A stretch of DNA of 30,373 nucleotides. Source: Clostridia bacterium (GTDB taxonomy: Bacteria > Bacillota_A > Clostridia > Oscillospirales > QAKW01). The stretch's first letter is position 1. Each line of letters begins with the position of its first letter. Shown here one piece after another: positions 1-8,339 of the stretch. The stretch is taken from assembly GCA_017396865.1 (NCBI GenBank), contig JAFQKO010000127.1, positions 1 to 30,373 of the forward strand. The letters are read 5' to 3'. The notes beneath the pieces are model-generated. The model worked only from the letters and a program-made list of their open reading frames with translations. It was not told the DNA's origin and ran no database searches. The translations under genes were made by a program, and so were the position numbers.

Positions 1-2
1 AG

Positions 3-764
<762 letters not shown>

Positions 765-770
765 TAATTC

Positions 771-802
771 AAAATGCCTGCCGCTTTGCGGCAGGCATTT
801 TT
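771..802 (+). terminator. Intrinsic terminator of the pyruvate oxidoreductase gene
   Basis: A 14-bp perfect stem pairs 771-784 (AAAATGCCTGCCGC) with 788-801. The loop is TTT and a T-run follows, six bases after the stop codon. Confidence 0.95.
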
Positions 803-825
803 CTTTCGTTTTCTCAAAAAACGGC

Positions 826-854
826 TTGACAAAGCGGATTTAGGGGGCTATAAT
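826..854 (+). promoter_or_regulatory. Promoter of the aromatic amino acid operon
   Basis: Perfect consensus -35 TTGACA at 826-831, a 17-bp spacer, and perfect -10 TATAAT at 849-854. Transcription would start near 861, about 27 bases before the leader peptide start. A perfect promoter fits an operon controlled mainly by termination after initiation. Confidence 0.92.
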
Positions 855-887
855 ATAAACATATTTTTTAAGGAAGGAAGCAGAAAT

Positions 888-959
888 ATGAAGTATTTAG
901 ACTATCGATTTTACTATTGCTCTACGGACTTTCTGTCTACTTCCAACTGCGAGCGCTGA
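888..959 (+). CDS. Tyr/Phe-rich leader peptide of the aro operon attenuator
   Basis: A 23-codon reading frame starts with ATG at 888, seven bases after a strong ribosome binding site (AAGGAAGGAAG, 870-880). The peptide begins MKYLDYRFYYC and stops at TGA 957-959. Of its first ten residues, four are Tyr (codons at 894, 903, 912, 915) and one is Phe (909); a second Phe codon is at 930. It has no Trp. The frame sits between a perfect promoter and a terminator-like hairpin, ahead of genes for Phe and Tyr synthesis. By analogy with pheL- and trpL-type leaders, its role is probably to stall ribosomes when charged tRNA-Tyr (or tRNA-Phe) is scarce. The peptide itself is unlikely to have a function. 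The role is inferred; the sequence features are seen directly. Confidence 0.8.
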   Translation: MKYLDYRFYYCSTDFLSTSNCER

Positions 960-1047
960 ATTTTATCAGGCGTTCGCCGTAGAATCAGGAAACAGAAAGC
1001 CCGCTATTCGACGTGCTCTGAAAGGAGCATTGAATTTGCGGGCTTTT
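921..1047 (+). promoter_or_regulatory. Transcription attenuator with alternative hairpins
   Basis: Pairings found by eye: (a) a protector stem, TCTACGG 921-927 with CCGTAGA 977-983, enclosing hairpin 950-959/966-976 (ten pairs, one bulge); (b) an antiterminator, CTTTCTGT 929-936 with ACAGAAAG 992-999, extendable to 926-927/1001-1002; (c) a terminator, AAAGCCCGC 996-1004 with GCGGGCTTT 1038-1046, with an inner TGCTC/GAGCA stem, running into a T-rich tail. (a) and (b) cross each other and (b) overlaps (c), so they are mutually exclusive. A ribosome stalled at Tyr codons 912-917 would mask about 927 and upstream. That breaks (a), frees 929-936 and favours (b), giving read-through. Normal translation, or none, favours (a) plus (c). 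Confidence 0.8.
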
Positions 1048-1075
1048 ATTATTTCCATATCAGGAGGAAATGAAA

Positions 1076-2269
1076 ATGGATATCAATCAAAAAATGTTAG
1101 GCCTTGGTAAGAAAAGCTCGATCATTCGTGAGATTTTTGAGTATAGTAAGCGCAGAAAGAGCGAGATCGGTGCTGAAAATGTCTTTGATTTCAGTATCGG
1201 AAATCCCAGCGTTCCTGCGCCCAACAGTATCAACGAAACGATGCTCCGCCTGCTGCAGGAGGGTGATCCCGTTCAGCTGCATGGCTATACCGCAGGCCCG
1301 GGCGATCCCGCGGTGCGGCAGAAACTGGCGGCCGGCATTAATCGCGAATTCAATGCTGATGCAAATTGGCAGTTGATGTATATGACCTGCGGTGCCGCCG
1401 CATCTCTGACCATTTCCTTGGCCGCAATTACCGCTTCTCCCGAGGATGAAGTGATTGTTTTTGCGCCTTTCTTCCCGGAGTATCGTGTTTTTGTGGAGCA
1501 TGCGGGCGCGAAGCTGGTTACTGTTCCTTGCCGTGAAGAGGATTTCCAGCTTGATTTTGATGCGTTGGAAAAGGCTATCAATCCCAATACTAAGGCGCTG
1601 ATCGTTAATTCTCCCAATAATCCCACCGGTGTTATCATTCCTGCAAAGGATATCGAACGCCTGGCAGCTCTTTTGGAGCAAAAGCAGGCAGAATACGGCC
1701 ATGTGATCTATCTGATTGCCGACGAACCCTACCGTAAACTCGTTTGGAACGGGGAAGAAGTGCCATATATACCGAATTATTATGGTAACTCTATCGTTTG
1801 CTACTCCTTCAGTAAGGCGGTTTCCCTGCCCGGTGAACGAATTGGCTATATCCTTGTTTCTTCTAAGATGAAGGATGCAGGCGACGTTTATGCGGCTGTT
1901 TGCGGTGCGGGCCGCGCCCTTGGCTTTGTATGCGCCCCCAGCCTGCTGCAATTTACCGTTGCAGAATGTGCCGACGATACCTCTGATTTCTCCATTTACC
2001 GCACCAACAGAGATCTTTTGCTGAAGGAATTGACACGGATCGGCTACGATGTGATCCAACCCGACGGCGCTTTTTATCTCTTTATGAAGGCGCTGGAGCC
2101 GGATGCCAACGCGTTCTATGAACGCGGTAAAAAGCATGAGCTGCTTTTGGTTCCCAGCGATTCCTTCGGTTGCCCCGGTTATGTTCGGATCGCCTATTGC
2201 GTCACCACCGAGCAGATCGAGCGCGCCATCCCTGCCTTTGAAAAACTCTACGAGGATTATCAAAAATGA
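1076..2269 (+). CDS. PLP-dependent aminotransferase class I/II, probable aromatic or prephenate aminotransferase
   Basis: A fold-type I, pyridoxal phosphate-dependent aminotransferase, cytoplasmic. As first gene of an operon for Phe and Tyr synthesis it probably transaminates phenylpyruvate and 4-hydroxyphenylpyruvate (or prephenate), but the sequence does not fix the substrate. Counting from the start chosen here, it shows NPTG near 182-185, ADEPY near 215-219 (Asp that binds the PLP ring nitrogen), the Schiff-base lysine in YSFSKAVSLPGERIGY (K247), and a C-terminal YVRIAYC whose Arg would bind the substrate carboxylate. Length (397 residues) is normal. An ATG at 1070 is also in frame, but AGGAGG at 1062-1067 lies only two bases from it and eight bases from the ATG at 1076, so 1076 is preferred. 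Its stop overlaps the pheA start (ATGA). Confidence 0.9.
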   Translation: MDINQKMLGLGKKSSIIREIFEYSKRRKSEIGAENVFDFSIGNPSVPAPNSINETMLRLLQEGDPVQLHGYTAGPGDPAVRQKLAAGINREFNADANWQLMYMTCGAAASLTISLAAITASPEDEVIVFAPFFPEYRVFVEHAGAKLVTVPCREEDFQLDFDALEKAINPNTKALIVNSPNNPTGVIIPAKDIERLAALLEQKQAEYGHVIYLIADEPYRKLVWNGEEVPYIPNYYGNSIVCYSFSKAVSLPGERIGYILVSSKMKDAGDVYAAVCGAGRALGFVCAPSLLQFTVAECADDTSDFSIYRTNRDLLLKELTRIGYDVIQPDGAFYLFMKALEPDANAFYERGKKHELLLVPSDSFGCPGYVRIAYCVTTEQIERAIPAFEKLYEDYQK

Positions 2270-3354
2270 GTAAATTAGACGAAGCGAGAAAAATCATTAA
2301 TGAAGTCGACCGCGAAATGGCAGACCTTTTCGTGAAACGGATGCGTGCCGCCGAGCTGGTCGCTGCTCATAAAATGGAGCGCGGGCTTCCTATTTTGGAC
2401 GCCGCCAGGGAAGAAGAGGTCGTTCGCAAAAATGCAGAGTACATCGAGGACAATGCTCTGCGGTCATATTATGTAAACTTCATTAAATATAACATGACCC
2501 TTTCCCGCCGCTATCAGCGCCGTTTGCTGGATGGAATGCGGGTTGCATACAGCGGTGTACCGGGTGCCTTTGCGGATATTGCAACCAAGAAGATTTTTCC
2601 GGATGCGACCCCTGTTCCTTGCAAGGATTTTAAGGCAGCTTATGAAGCGGTGGTCAGCGGCGAGTGTGATTGTGCGGTACTGCCCATCGAAAATAGCTAT
2701 GCCGGGGACGTTTCTCAGGTTATGGATCTGGGCTTTTTTGGTTCCTTGTTCATCAACGGCGTTTATGACATGGAAATCGTGCAAAACCTGGTCGGTGTTG
2801 AGGGGGCGACCCCTTGGGATGTGCGGGAGGTTATCAGTCATCCGCAGGCGTTGAGTCAGTGCGCCGAGTATATACGCGATCATGAGTTTATCACCCATGA
2901 GGCAACCAATACTGCGGTTGCTGCCCAAGACGTCGCAAAGGCGGGAAGAAAAGACTATGCGGCGATTGCCAGCGTGGAAACGGCAGAGCTTTACGGCTTA
3001 AAGGTGATTGAAAAGGGGATCAATGAGAGCAGTAATAATACTACGCGCTTTGCGGTGTTCTCCCGTTTTTCCAATCAATCCCCCAACGATAATTATTTCG
3101 TTATGAACTTTACCGTTAAAAATGAGGCGGGCGGCTTGAGCGAGGCGATTTCCGCTATCGGGAAGGCAGGCTTCAACTTGCGCGCACTGAAGAGCCGTCC
3201 CAATAAAGAACTGATTTGGGAATATTATTTCTTCGCTGAGGGTGAAGGAAATATCAATAGCGAGCAGGGCGAGCAGATGTTGGCTGAGCTTAAAAAGCAT
3301 TGCAGTAATCTGAAGGTGGTCGGCAGCTTTGCCCGCGAAATCAAACTTCGTTAA
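2266..3354 (+). CDS. pheA: Bifunctional chorismate mutase / prephenate dehydratase (P-protein)
   Basis: Converts chorismate to prephenate and then to phenylpyruvate, the committed route to Phe. Residues 1-88 form an AroQ-type chorismate mutase. Spacing against the E. coli enzyme places its active-site residues at R8, R25, K36, D45, E49 and about Q84, all present. Residues about 92-270 form the dehydratase, with VLPIENSYAG, SHPQALSQC and the catalytic TRF motif (260-262). A C-terminal ACT domain follows (about 275-362). In it the Phe-binding motifs known as GALV and ESRP read GGLS (289-292) and KSRP (309-312), so feedback control may differ. The gene starts in ATGA overlap with the aminotransferase and is followed directly by aroB, implying translational coupling. 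A domain order of mutase-dehydratase-ACT is usual; 362 residues is normal. Confidence 0.96.
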   Translation: MSKLDEARKIINEVDREMADLFVKRMRAAELVAAHKMERGLPILDAAREEEVVRKNAEYIEDNALRSYYVNFIKYNMTLSRRYQRRLLDGMRVAYSGVPGAFADIATKKIFPDATPVPCKDFKAAYEAVVSGECDCAVLPIENSYAGDVSQVMDLGFFGSLFINGVYDMEIVQNLVGVEGATPWDVREVISHPQALSQCAEYIRDHEFITHEATNTAVAAQDVAKAGRKDYAAIASVETAELYGLKVIEKGINESSNNTTRFAVFSRFSNQSPNDNYFVMNFTVKNEAGGLSEAISAIGKAGFNLRALKSRPNKELIWEYYFFAEGEGNINSEQGEQMLAELKKHCSNLKVVGSFAREIKLR

Positions 3355-3366
3355 GTGGTGAATCAT

Positions 3367-4374
3367 ATGGTTTTATCGATGAATCTTGGCGCTGAAAGCT
3401 ACGAAATCGTTGTGGAACGCGGTGCTTTGCAGCGGGCAGATCAATATTTTAAATTAGACCGTAAGGCGCTGATCGTTACCGATAGCGGTGTGCCTGAACA
3501 GTACGCCGAAACGGTCGCCTCCTGTTGCGGAGAACCTTATATCGAGGTGTTCGAGCAGGGTGAGCAAAATAAAAATATGGATACCTATCAGGCAATCCTC
3601 AGCCGTTTGGTGCAGGAGGGTTTTTCTCGCAGCGATTGCGTGGTTGCTGTTGGCGGGGGCGTAACCGGCGATATGGCGGGTTTTGCTGCCGCGTCCTATA
3701 TGCGCGGCATCGATTTCTATAACGTTCCGACCACTCTGCTTTCGCAGGTGGATTCCTCTATCGGCGGCAAAGTTGCAATCGATTTTAAAAGCTATAAAAA
3801 CATCGTGGGTGCGTTTTATCAGCCCAAGGGCGTCTTGATTGACCCTGAGGTGTTGAAAACTTTGCCCACCCGTCAGATCGCTAACGGTTTGGCTGAAGCG
3901 ATCAAGATGGCGGCGACCTGTGATCGGGCGCTGTTTGAACAGCTGGAGCGAGAAGATCCGCTTAATTGTATCGATGCGGTTATCATTGGTTCTTTGAAGA
4001 TCAAAAAAGACGTAGTGGAGCAGGACCCCAAGGAAAGGGGCTTGCGCCGCGTGCTGAATTTCGGGCATACGGCAGGCCATGCCATCGAAACGGTTTCCGG
4101 TCTTTCGGGGCTGTATCACGGCGAATGTGTTGCGCTGGGAATGTTGATTATGGCGGACGCAGAGCCGCGTGAGCGGATCCGCAAGGTGCTGGAAAAGGTC
4201 GGCCTTCCGACAGCGTATGCCTATGATCGCGATGCGGTAATTGCCGCCATGGCGATGGATAAAAAGGTTTCCGGCGGGGAGATCACGGTTGTTAATTTGC
4301 CGGCGATCGGGCAATTTAGCTTGGATAAGATTCCCCTTGCGGACCTGCAAAATCGAATGAAGGAAGTTTTATAA
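3367..4374 (+). CDS. aroB: 3-dehydroquinate synthase
   Basis: Second shikimate-pathway enzyme: converts DAHP to 3-dehydroquinate using NAD and a divalent metal, in the cytoplasm. The NAD-binding GGGVTGDMAGF motif, the PTTLLSQVDSSIGGK stretch, the metal-binding Glu in NGLAEAIK, and His residues in NFGHTAGHAIE and YHGECVALGM are all present. Length from the chosen start is 335 residues, slightly short but within the family. GTG codons directly after the pheA stop (3355, 3358) are also in frame. ATG 3367 is preferred because it gives a natural N-terminus (MVLSMNLGAESYEI) and a GGTGA-like site upstream, but this choice is uncertain. aroC begins one base after the stop. Confidence 0.95.
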   Translation: MVLSMNLGAESYEIVVERGALQRADQYFKLDRKALIVTDSGVPEQYAETVASCCGEPYIEVFEQGEQNKNMDTYQAILSRLVQEGFSRSDCVVAVGGGVTGDMAGFAAASYMRGIDFYNVPTTLLSQVDSSIGGKVAIDFKSYKNIVGAFYQPKGVLIDPEVLKTLPTRQIANGLAEAIKMAATCDRALFEQLEREDPLNCIDAVIIGSLKIKKDVVEQDPKERGLRRVLNFGHTAGHAIETVSGLSGLYHGECVALGMLIMADAEPRERIRKVLEKVGLPTAYAYDRDAVIAAMAMDKKVSGGEITVVNLPAIGQFSLDKIPLADLQNRMKEVL

Positions 4375-4375
4375 G

Positions 4376-5473
4376 ATGAAGAATACCTTCGGAAATCAAA
4401 TAACGTTAACCATCTTCGGCGAAAGCCACGGCAATGGGATCGGGGTTGTTTTGGATGGCCTCGCTCCGGGAATCAAGGTGGATGAACCCTTTGTTCGGGC
4501 GCAGCTTTCGAAGCGCCGCCCTTCCGGTAAGATTTCAACTGCTCGCCGTGAGCAGGATGAATATACCGTTGAAAGCGGTGTTTTTAACGGTTATACCACC
4601 GGTACGCCGCTTTGCATCGTGATCCCTAATACGGCGCAGCATTCCAAGGATTATTCTGCAACGCGCAGTAAGGCGCGGCCCGGCCACGCCGATTATACCG
4701 CCTATTGCAAATACCATGGCTTCGAGGATTATCGGGGCGGCGGTCATTTCAGCGGGCGTATAACCGCAGGCCTTGTAGCTGCCGGAGGGATTCTGATTCC
4801 TGCGCTGGAGAAAAAGGGGATCCGAATCGCAACCCATATGAGCCGTTGCGCCGGTGTGGATGATCGGTCGTTTGAAGATTTGGACGCTGATATCTTTGCG
4901 TTGAATCAGGCGGAATTCCCTGTCCTTTCAGAAGAATCTGCTCAAAAGATGCGGTTTGCCATTGAGGCTGCCGCAGAGCAGGGAGATAGCGTCGGCGGTG
5001 TGTTGGAAACGGTTATAACAGGCCTGCCTGCAGGCTTGGGTGAGCCGTGGTTTGATAGTGTGGAAAGTTTGCTGTCCCATGGTTTGTTCAGCATTCCCGC
5101 GGTTAAAGGCGTTGCCTTTGGTGATGGATTCGAGTTTGCCGACCAAAAGGGGAGCGAGGCCAACGATCCCTATCGCTACGAAGGGGATCGGGTCATTACC
5201 ACCAAGAACAGCAACGGCGGAATCAACGGCGGCATTACCAACGGGATGCCGATTCTGGTGAAAACAGCGATCAAGCCGACCCCGTCAATCTATAAAGAAC
5301 AAGAAACGGTCGATTTTATGAAGGGTGAGAATGCCAATTTGCAGATTGCGGGGCGCCATGATCCTTGTATCGTTCACCGCGCCCGCGTGGTGGTGGATAG
5401 TCTCTGCGCTTTGGTTGTAGCCGACTTGTTGTCCGTCCGTTTCGGGACCGATTACTTGGGGGAAGCGCAATGA
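4376..5473 (+). CDS. aroC: Chorismate synthase
   Basis: Last shikimate step: 1,4-elimination of phosphate from EPSP to give chorismate, needing reduced FMN. The N-terminus has the family signature FGESHGNGIG with the catalytic His at 18. RRPSGKISTARREQDE and RGGGHFSGRITA follow, and a C-terminal NSNGGINGGITNG and GRHDPCIVHRA segment completes the FMN and substrate site. At 365 residues it is a normal length. AAGGAAG just upstream inside the aroB end serves as ribosome binding site. Its stop overlaps the next start (ATGA at 5470), consistent with coupled translation. Confidence 0.97.
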   Translation: MKNTFGNQITLTIFGESHGNGIGVVLDGLAPGIKVDEPFVRAQLSKRRPSGKISTARREQDEYTVESGVFNGYTTGTPLCIVIPNTAQHSKDYSATRSKARPGHADYTAYCKYHGFEDYRGGGHFSGRITAGLVAAGGILIPALEKKGIRIATHMSRCAGVDDRSFEDLDADIFALNQAEFPVLSEESAQKMRFAIEAAAEQGDSVGGVLETVITGLPAGLGEPWFDSVESLLSHGLFSIPAVKGVAFGDGFEFADQKGSEANDPYRYEGDRVITTKNSNGGINGGITNGMPILVKTAIKPTPSIYKEQETVDFMKGENANLQIAGRHDPCIVHRARVVVDSLCALVVADLLSVRFGTDYLGEAQ

Positions 5474-6723
5474 AGTACGGCTGTATTGGCGAAAAATTAG
5501 GCCATAGCTTTTCTAAAGAGATCCATAATCGCTTGGCGGATTATCCGTATGAGTTGAAGGAACTCCGCCCGGAGGAGATCGACAGCTTCATGCGCAATCA
5601 TGATTTTTGCGCTATCAACGTGACGATTCCGTATAAGCAAACGGTGATTCCTTATTTGGATTCGATCAGCCCTCAGGCTGAGGCGATCGGTGCGGTGAAT
5701 ACCATCGTGAATCGCGGCGGTAAGCTTTATGGATATAATACCGACTTTTTTGGAATGCGTGCGCTGATTCTACGTGCGGGAATTGAAGTGGCGTCCAAAA
5801 AGGTTTTGATCCTCGGAAGCGGAGGAACCTCTAAGACCGCCCGCGCAGTCGCGGCAGATCTTAAGGCCCGTGAGGTGCTGGTTGTTTCCCGTACCGGGAA
5901 GGATGGCATCACCTATGAGCAGGCGTATGCCGACCATACAGATGCGGAGATCATCATTAATACGACCCCTTGCGGTATGTTTCCGAAGATCCATGCCGCT
6001 CCGATCGATTTGGATCGCTTTTCAAACGCAGAAGGGGTAATTGACGCAGTCTATAATCCCTTGCGTACAGAACTGATTCTGCAGGCGCAGGAAAGGAGAA
6101 TTCCTGCGGCGGGCGGTCTCTATATGTTGGTTGCGCAGGCTGCCTTTGCGGTCGAATTCTTTTTGGACACGAAGGTATCTTCGGAAAAAATCGAGTCGGT
6201 ATTTCGCGAGATTGATCGCTCGAAAAAGAATATTGTTTTGAGTGGAATGCCCGGCTGCGGAAAATCAACAGTCGGTCGGATTTTGAGTTCACGTCTGGGG
6301 ATGGCATTTTTCGATACCGATGCGTTGATAACGGAACGGGCAGGGAAGAGCCCTTCCGAGCTTATAACAGAGCGGGGAGAGGCTGCATTCCGTGATCTGG
6401 AAAGCCAAGTGATTGCCGAGCAGGTTGCCCCTATGAACGGGAGCGTGATCGCTACCGGCGGCGGTGCCATTCTGCGGGATGAAAACGTCAGGAACTTAAA
6501 AAAGAACGGCTATATTGTCTTTTTGGATCGTCCGCTGGATGAATTGGCAATGTCAGATGATCGTCCGCTTTCCAGCAACCGCACTTTGTTGGAACAGCGA
6601 TATCGCGAGCGTTATCAGCGTTATTGCGATACCGCCGATCAGATCATCTCGCCTGCCTCGGTTTTAGAGGAAAACTGCAAAAAGATTATTGAGGAAATGA
6701 ACCATGAAACTGCTTGTTATTAA
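5470..6723 (+). CDS. aroE-aroK: Fused shikimate dehydrogenase / shikimate kinase
   Basis: One 417-residue chain carries two successive pathway steps. Residues 1-248 are an AroE shikimate dehydrogenase (NADPH-dependent reduction of 3-dehydroshikimate): LGHSFSK substrate motif, catalytic K56 in NVTIPYK, D92 in YNTDFFG, the NADP loop GSGGTSKTA (117-125) and the C-terminal GGLYMLVAQA. Residues about 253-417 are an AroK shikimate kinase: Walker A GMPGCGKST (259-267), DTD (282-284), FRDLE with R308, GGGAI (330-334) and the lid DDRPL (363-367). All key residues of both enzymes are present, so both halves should be active. The order AroE then AroK matches their substrate-product relation. The 3' end overlaps aroQ by 20 bases. 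No frame break separates the domains, so this is a real fusion. Confidence 0.95.
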   Translation: MKYGCIGEKLGHSFSKEIHNRLADYPYELKELRPEEIDSFMRNHDFCAINVTIPYKQTVIPYLDSISPQAEAIGAVNTIVNRGGKLYGYNTDFFGMRALILRAGIEVASKKVLILGSGGTSKTARAVAADLKAREVLVVSRTGKDGITYEQAYADHTDAEIIINTTPCGMFPKIHAAPIDLDRFSNAEGVIDAVYNPLRTELILQAQERRIPAAGGLYMLVAQAAFAVEFFLDTKVSSEKIESVFREIDRSKKNIVLSGMPGCGKSTVGRILSSRLGMAFFDTDALITERAGKSPSELITERGEAAFRDLESQVIAEQVAPMNGSVIATGGGAILRDENVRNLKKNGYIVFLDRPLDELAMSDDRPLSSNRTLLEQRYRERYQRYCDTADQIISPASVLEENCKKIIEEMNHETACY

Positions 6724-7141
6724 CGGGCCTAATCTGAATATGCTGGGAATTCGTGAGCCGGGGATCTACGGCATAGAAACCTATGCGACCCTTTTGGAAA
6801 AGATTCAGAATTACTGTCAGGAAAAGGGGATTGAGGTGGAATGCTATCAATCCAACCATGAGGGCGACCTTGTGGATGCGATTCAGGGCGCTTACGGCGT
6901 TATGGATGGTATTGTGATTAATCCGGGCGCTTATACCCATACCAGTATTGCGATTTTGGACGCTGTAAAGGCAATAGGCTTGCCAACTGTCGAGGTACAT
7001 ATTTCGGACGTCAGCGCCCGTGAAGACTTCCGTCAGGTCAGTTATATCCGCGCTGCGTGTGTGAAAACCATCTGCGGTCACGGCACGAACGGATATTTGG
7101 AAGCAATCGACTTTTTAGCGGAGGAATACCATGCGGGTTAG
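6704..7141 (+). CDS. aroQ: 3-dehydroquinate dehydratase, type II
   Basis: Trans-dehydration of 3-dehydroquinate to 3-dehydroshikimate by the dodecameric type II enzyme. The 145-residue chain opens with INGPNLNMLGIREP followed by IYG (active-site Tyr region). It then shows QSNHEGDLVDAI, INPGAYTHTSIAILDA, and VEVHISDVSAREDFR with the catalytic His. This is the standard motif set and length. The start at 6704 lies inside the end of aroE-aroK, 10 bases after GAGG (6690-6693). The 3' end overlaps aroA by 11 bases. It fills the step between aroB and the fused aroE. Confidence 0.97.
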   Translation: MKLLVINGPNLNMLGIREPGIYGIETYATLLEKIQNYCQEKGIEVECYQSNHEGDLVDAIQGAYGVMDGIVINPGAYTHTSIAILDAVKAIGLPTVEVHISDVSAREDFRQVSYIRAACVKTICGHGTNGYLEAIDFLAEEYHAG

Positions 7142-8339
7142 AATTCAAAGCGGAAAAGCGAACGGCACCGTTCAGGCGCCGCCCTCCAAAAGCATGGCAC
7201 ACCGCTATTTGATAGCGGCGGCCTTGGCGGAAGGGAAAAGCCTGATCACCGGCGTGGAGTATTCCCAGGACATTTTGGCCACGATCGATTGCTTGCGCGC
7301 CCTCGGCGTGGAAATTCAATGCGAGGGAGATCGAGTGTGCGTAACCGGAGCGAAAGACCTTGTGCCCCGAGGAGAACTTCTCTGTCGAGAGAGCGGCAGT
7401 ACCCTGCGTTTTATGGTTCCTTTATGCTTGCTCTCGGGTAGACCCGCCACGCTGATGGGGAGCGAGCGCTTGATGGAGCGTCCTTTGACCGTTTATGAAA
7501 CGCTGTGTAGTGAACGGGGTTTTCGGTTCGAAAGAACCAACGGCGTGATCCACCTTTGCGGTACGCTGCAAAGCGGGCGTTATACGCTGGACGGCAGTAT
7601 CAGCAGTCAGTTTATAACCGGCATGATCCTTGCATTGCTGAAATGTGAGGGTGAGAGTACATTGCAGCTGACCGGAAAGGTAGAAAGTCGCTCTTATATC
7701 GATATGACACTTTCTGCTTTGCGGGAATTTGGCTTTGCGGTCGAATGGCAAGGAGAAAGCAGCCTGCTGATTTTCGGCGGCTGCGGAAAACCGCGCAATT
7801 TGGCGGTGGAAGGGGATTATTCCAACGCTGCCGCCCTTGAAGCGCTTAATTTTTTGGGCGGCGAGGTTAGGGTCTTGGGCTTGAAGCCCGATTCCTTGCA
7901 GGGAGATCGGGTCTATAGCGAGTATTTCTGTAAACTGAAACAAGGCTATGCAACGCTTTCTCTGGCAAACTGCCCCGATCTCGGCCCAATTTTGATGGCG
8001 GTAGCGGCCGCCTTGAACGGTGCACATCTGACCGATACTGCACGTCTTAAAATCAAAGAGAGCGATCGTGGTGCCGCTATGGCAGAGGAACTGCAAAAAT
8101 GCGGCGTTTCCGTTCGCTTGGAAGAAAACGATATCTATGTAGAAGGTGGCCGCTTGAAGCCGTCGAATGTTACGTTCAACAGCCATAACGACCATCGGAT
8201 CGTGATGTCGATGGCGGTATTGTGTACGTTATTTGGCGGCGAAATTTGCGGCGCTGAAGCGGTAGCAAAGAGTATGCCGACCTTTTTTGAAAAACTTTTG
8301 TTTCTTGGAATTGAGGTAAAGATCGATGAAACTGAATAA
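7131..8339 (+). CDS. aroA: 3-phosphoshikimate 1-carboxyvinyltransferase (EPSP synthase)
   Basis: Transfers the enolpyruvyl group of PEP to shikimate 3-phosphate. The N-terminal substrate loop PPSKSMAHR has K20, S21 and R25. The PEP-site glycine loop reads SGSTLRFM, where many enzymes read NAGTAMR. LMERPL, GDYSNAAALEAL, the catalytic Asp in CPDLGPILMAV, KIKESDR and NDHRIVMSMAV follow in the usual order. At 402 residues it is slightly shorter than the usual 420-450. A GCGGAGGAA ribosome binding site lies within the aroQ end. The 3' end overlaps tyrA by 14 bases. Confidence 0.95.
   Translation: MRVRIQSGKANGTVQAPPSKSMAHRYLIAAALAEGKSLITGVEYSQDILATIDCLRALGVEIQCEGDRVCVTGAKDLVPRGELLCRESGSTLRFMVPLCLLSGRPATLMGSERLMERPLTVYETLCSERGFRFERTNGVIHLCGTLQSGRYTLDGSISSQFITGMILALLKCEGESTLQLTGKVESRSYIDMTLSALREFGFAVEWQGESSLLIFGGCGKPRNLAVEGDYSNAAALEALNFLGGEVRVLGLKPDSLQGDRVYSEYFCKLKQGYATLSLANCPDLGPILMAVAAALNGAHLTDTARLKIKESDRGAAMAEELQKCGVSVRLEENDIYVEGGRLKPSNVTFNSHNDHRIVMSMAVLCTLFGGEICGAEAVAKSMPTFFEKLLFLGIEVKIDETE

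Noticed and set aside
774..959. Longer frame reading through the terminator into the leader peptide
   Set aside because: The same frame extends upstream across the terminator and promoter, but transcription starts near 861, so only the part from ATG 888 can be translated from the aro promoter.
826..1047. T-box riboswitch before the aromatic operon
   Set aside because: No T-box sequence (AGGGTGGNACCGCG-like) or Stem I layout is visible. The leader has a translated frame with clustered Tyr codons and crossing hairpins instead, which fits leader-peptide attenuation better.
1097..2263. Minus-strand open frame opposite the aminotransferase gene
   Set aside because: It is fully antisense to a gene with all PLP-enzyme motifs, has no plausible upstream signals and shows no family features.
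5470..6723. Assembly or frameshift artefact joining aroE and aroK
   Set aside because: The frame is open across the junction, both domains are complete, and there is no leftover stop, start or ribosome binding site between them.
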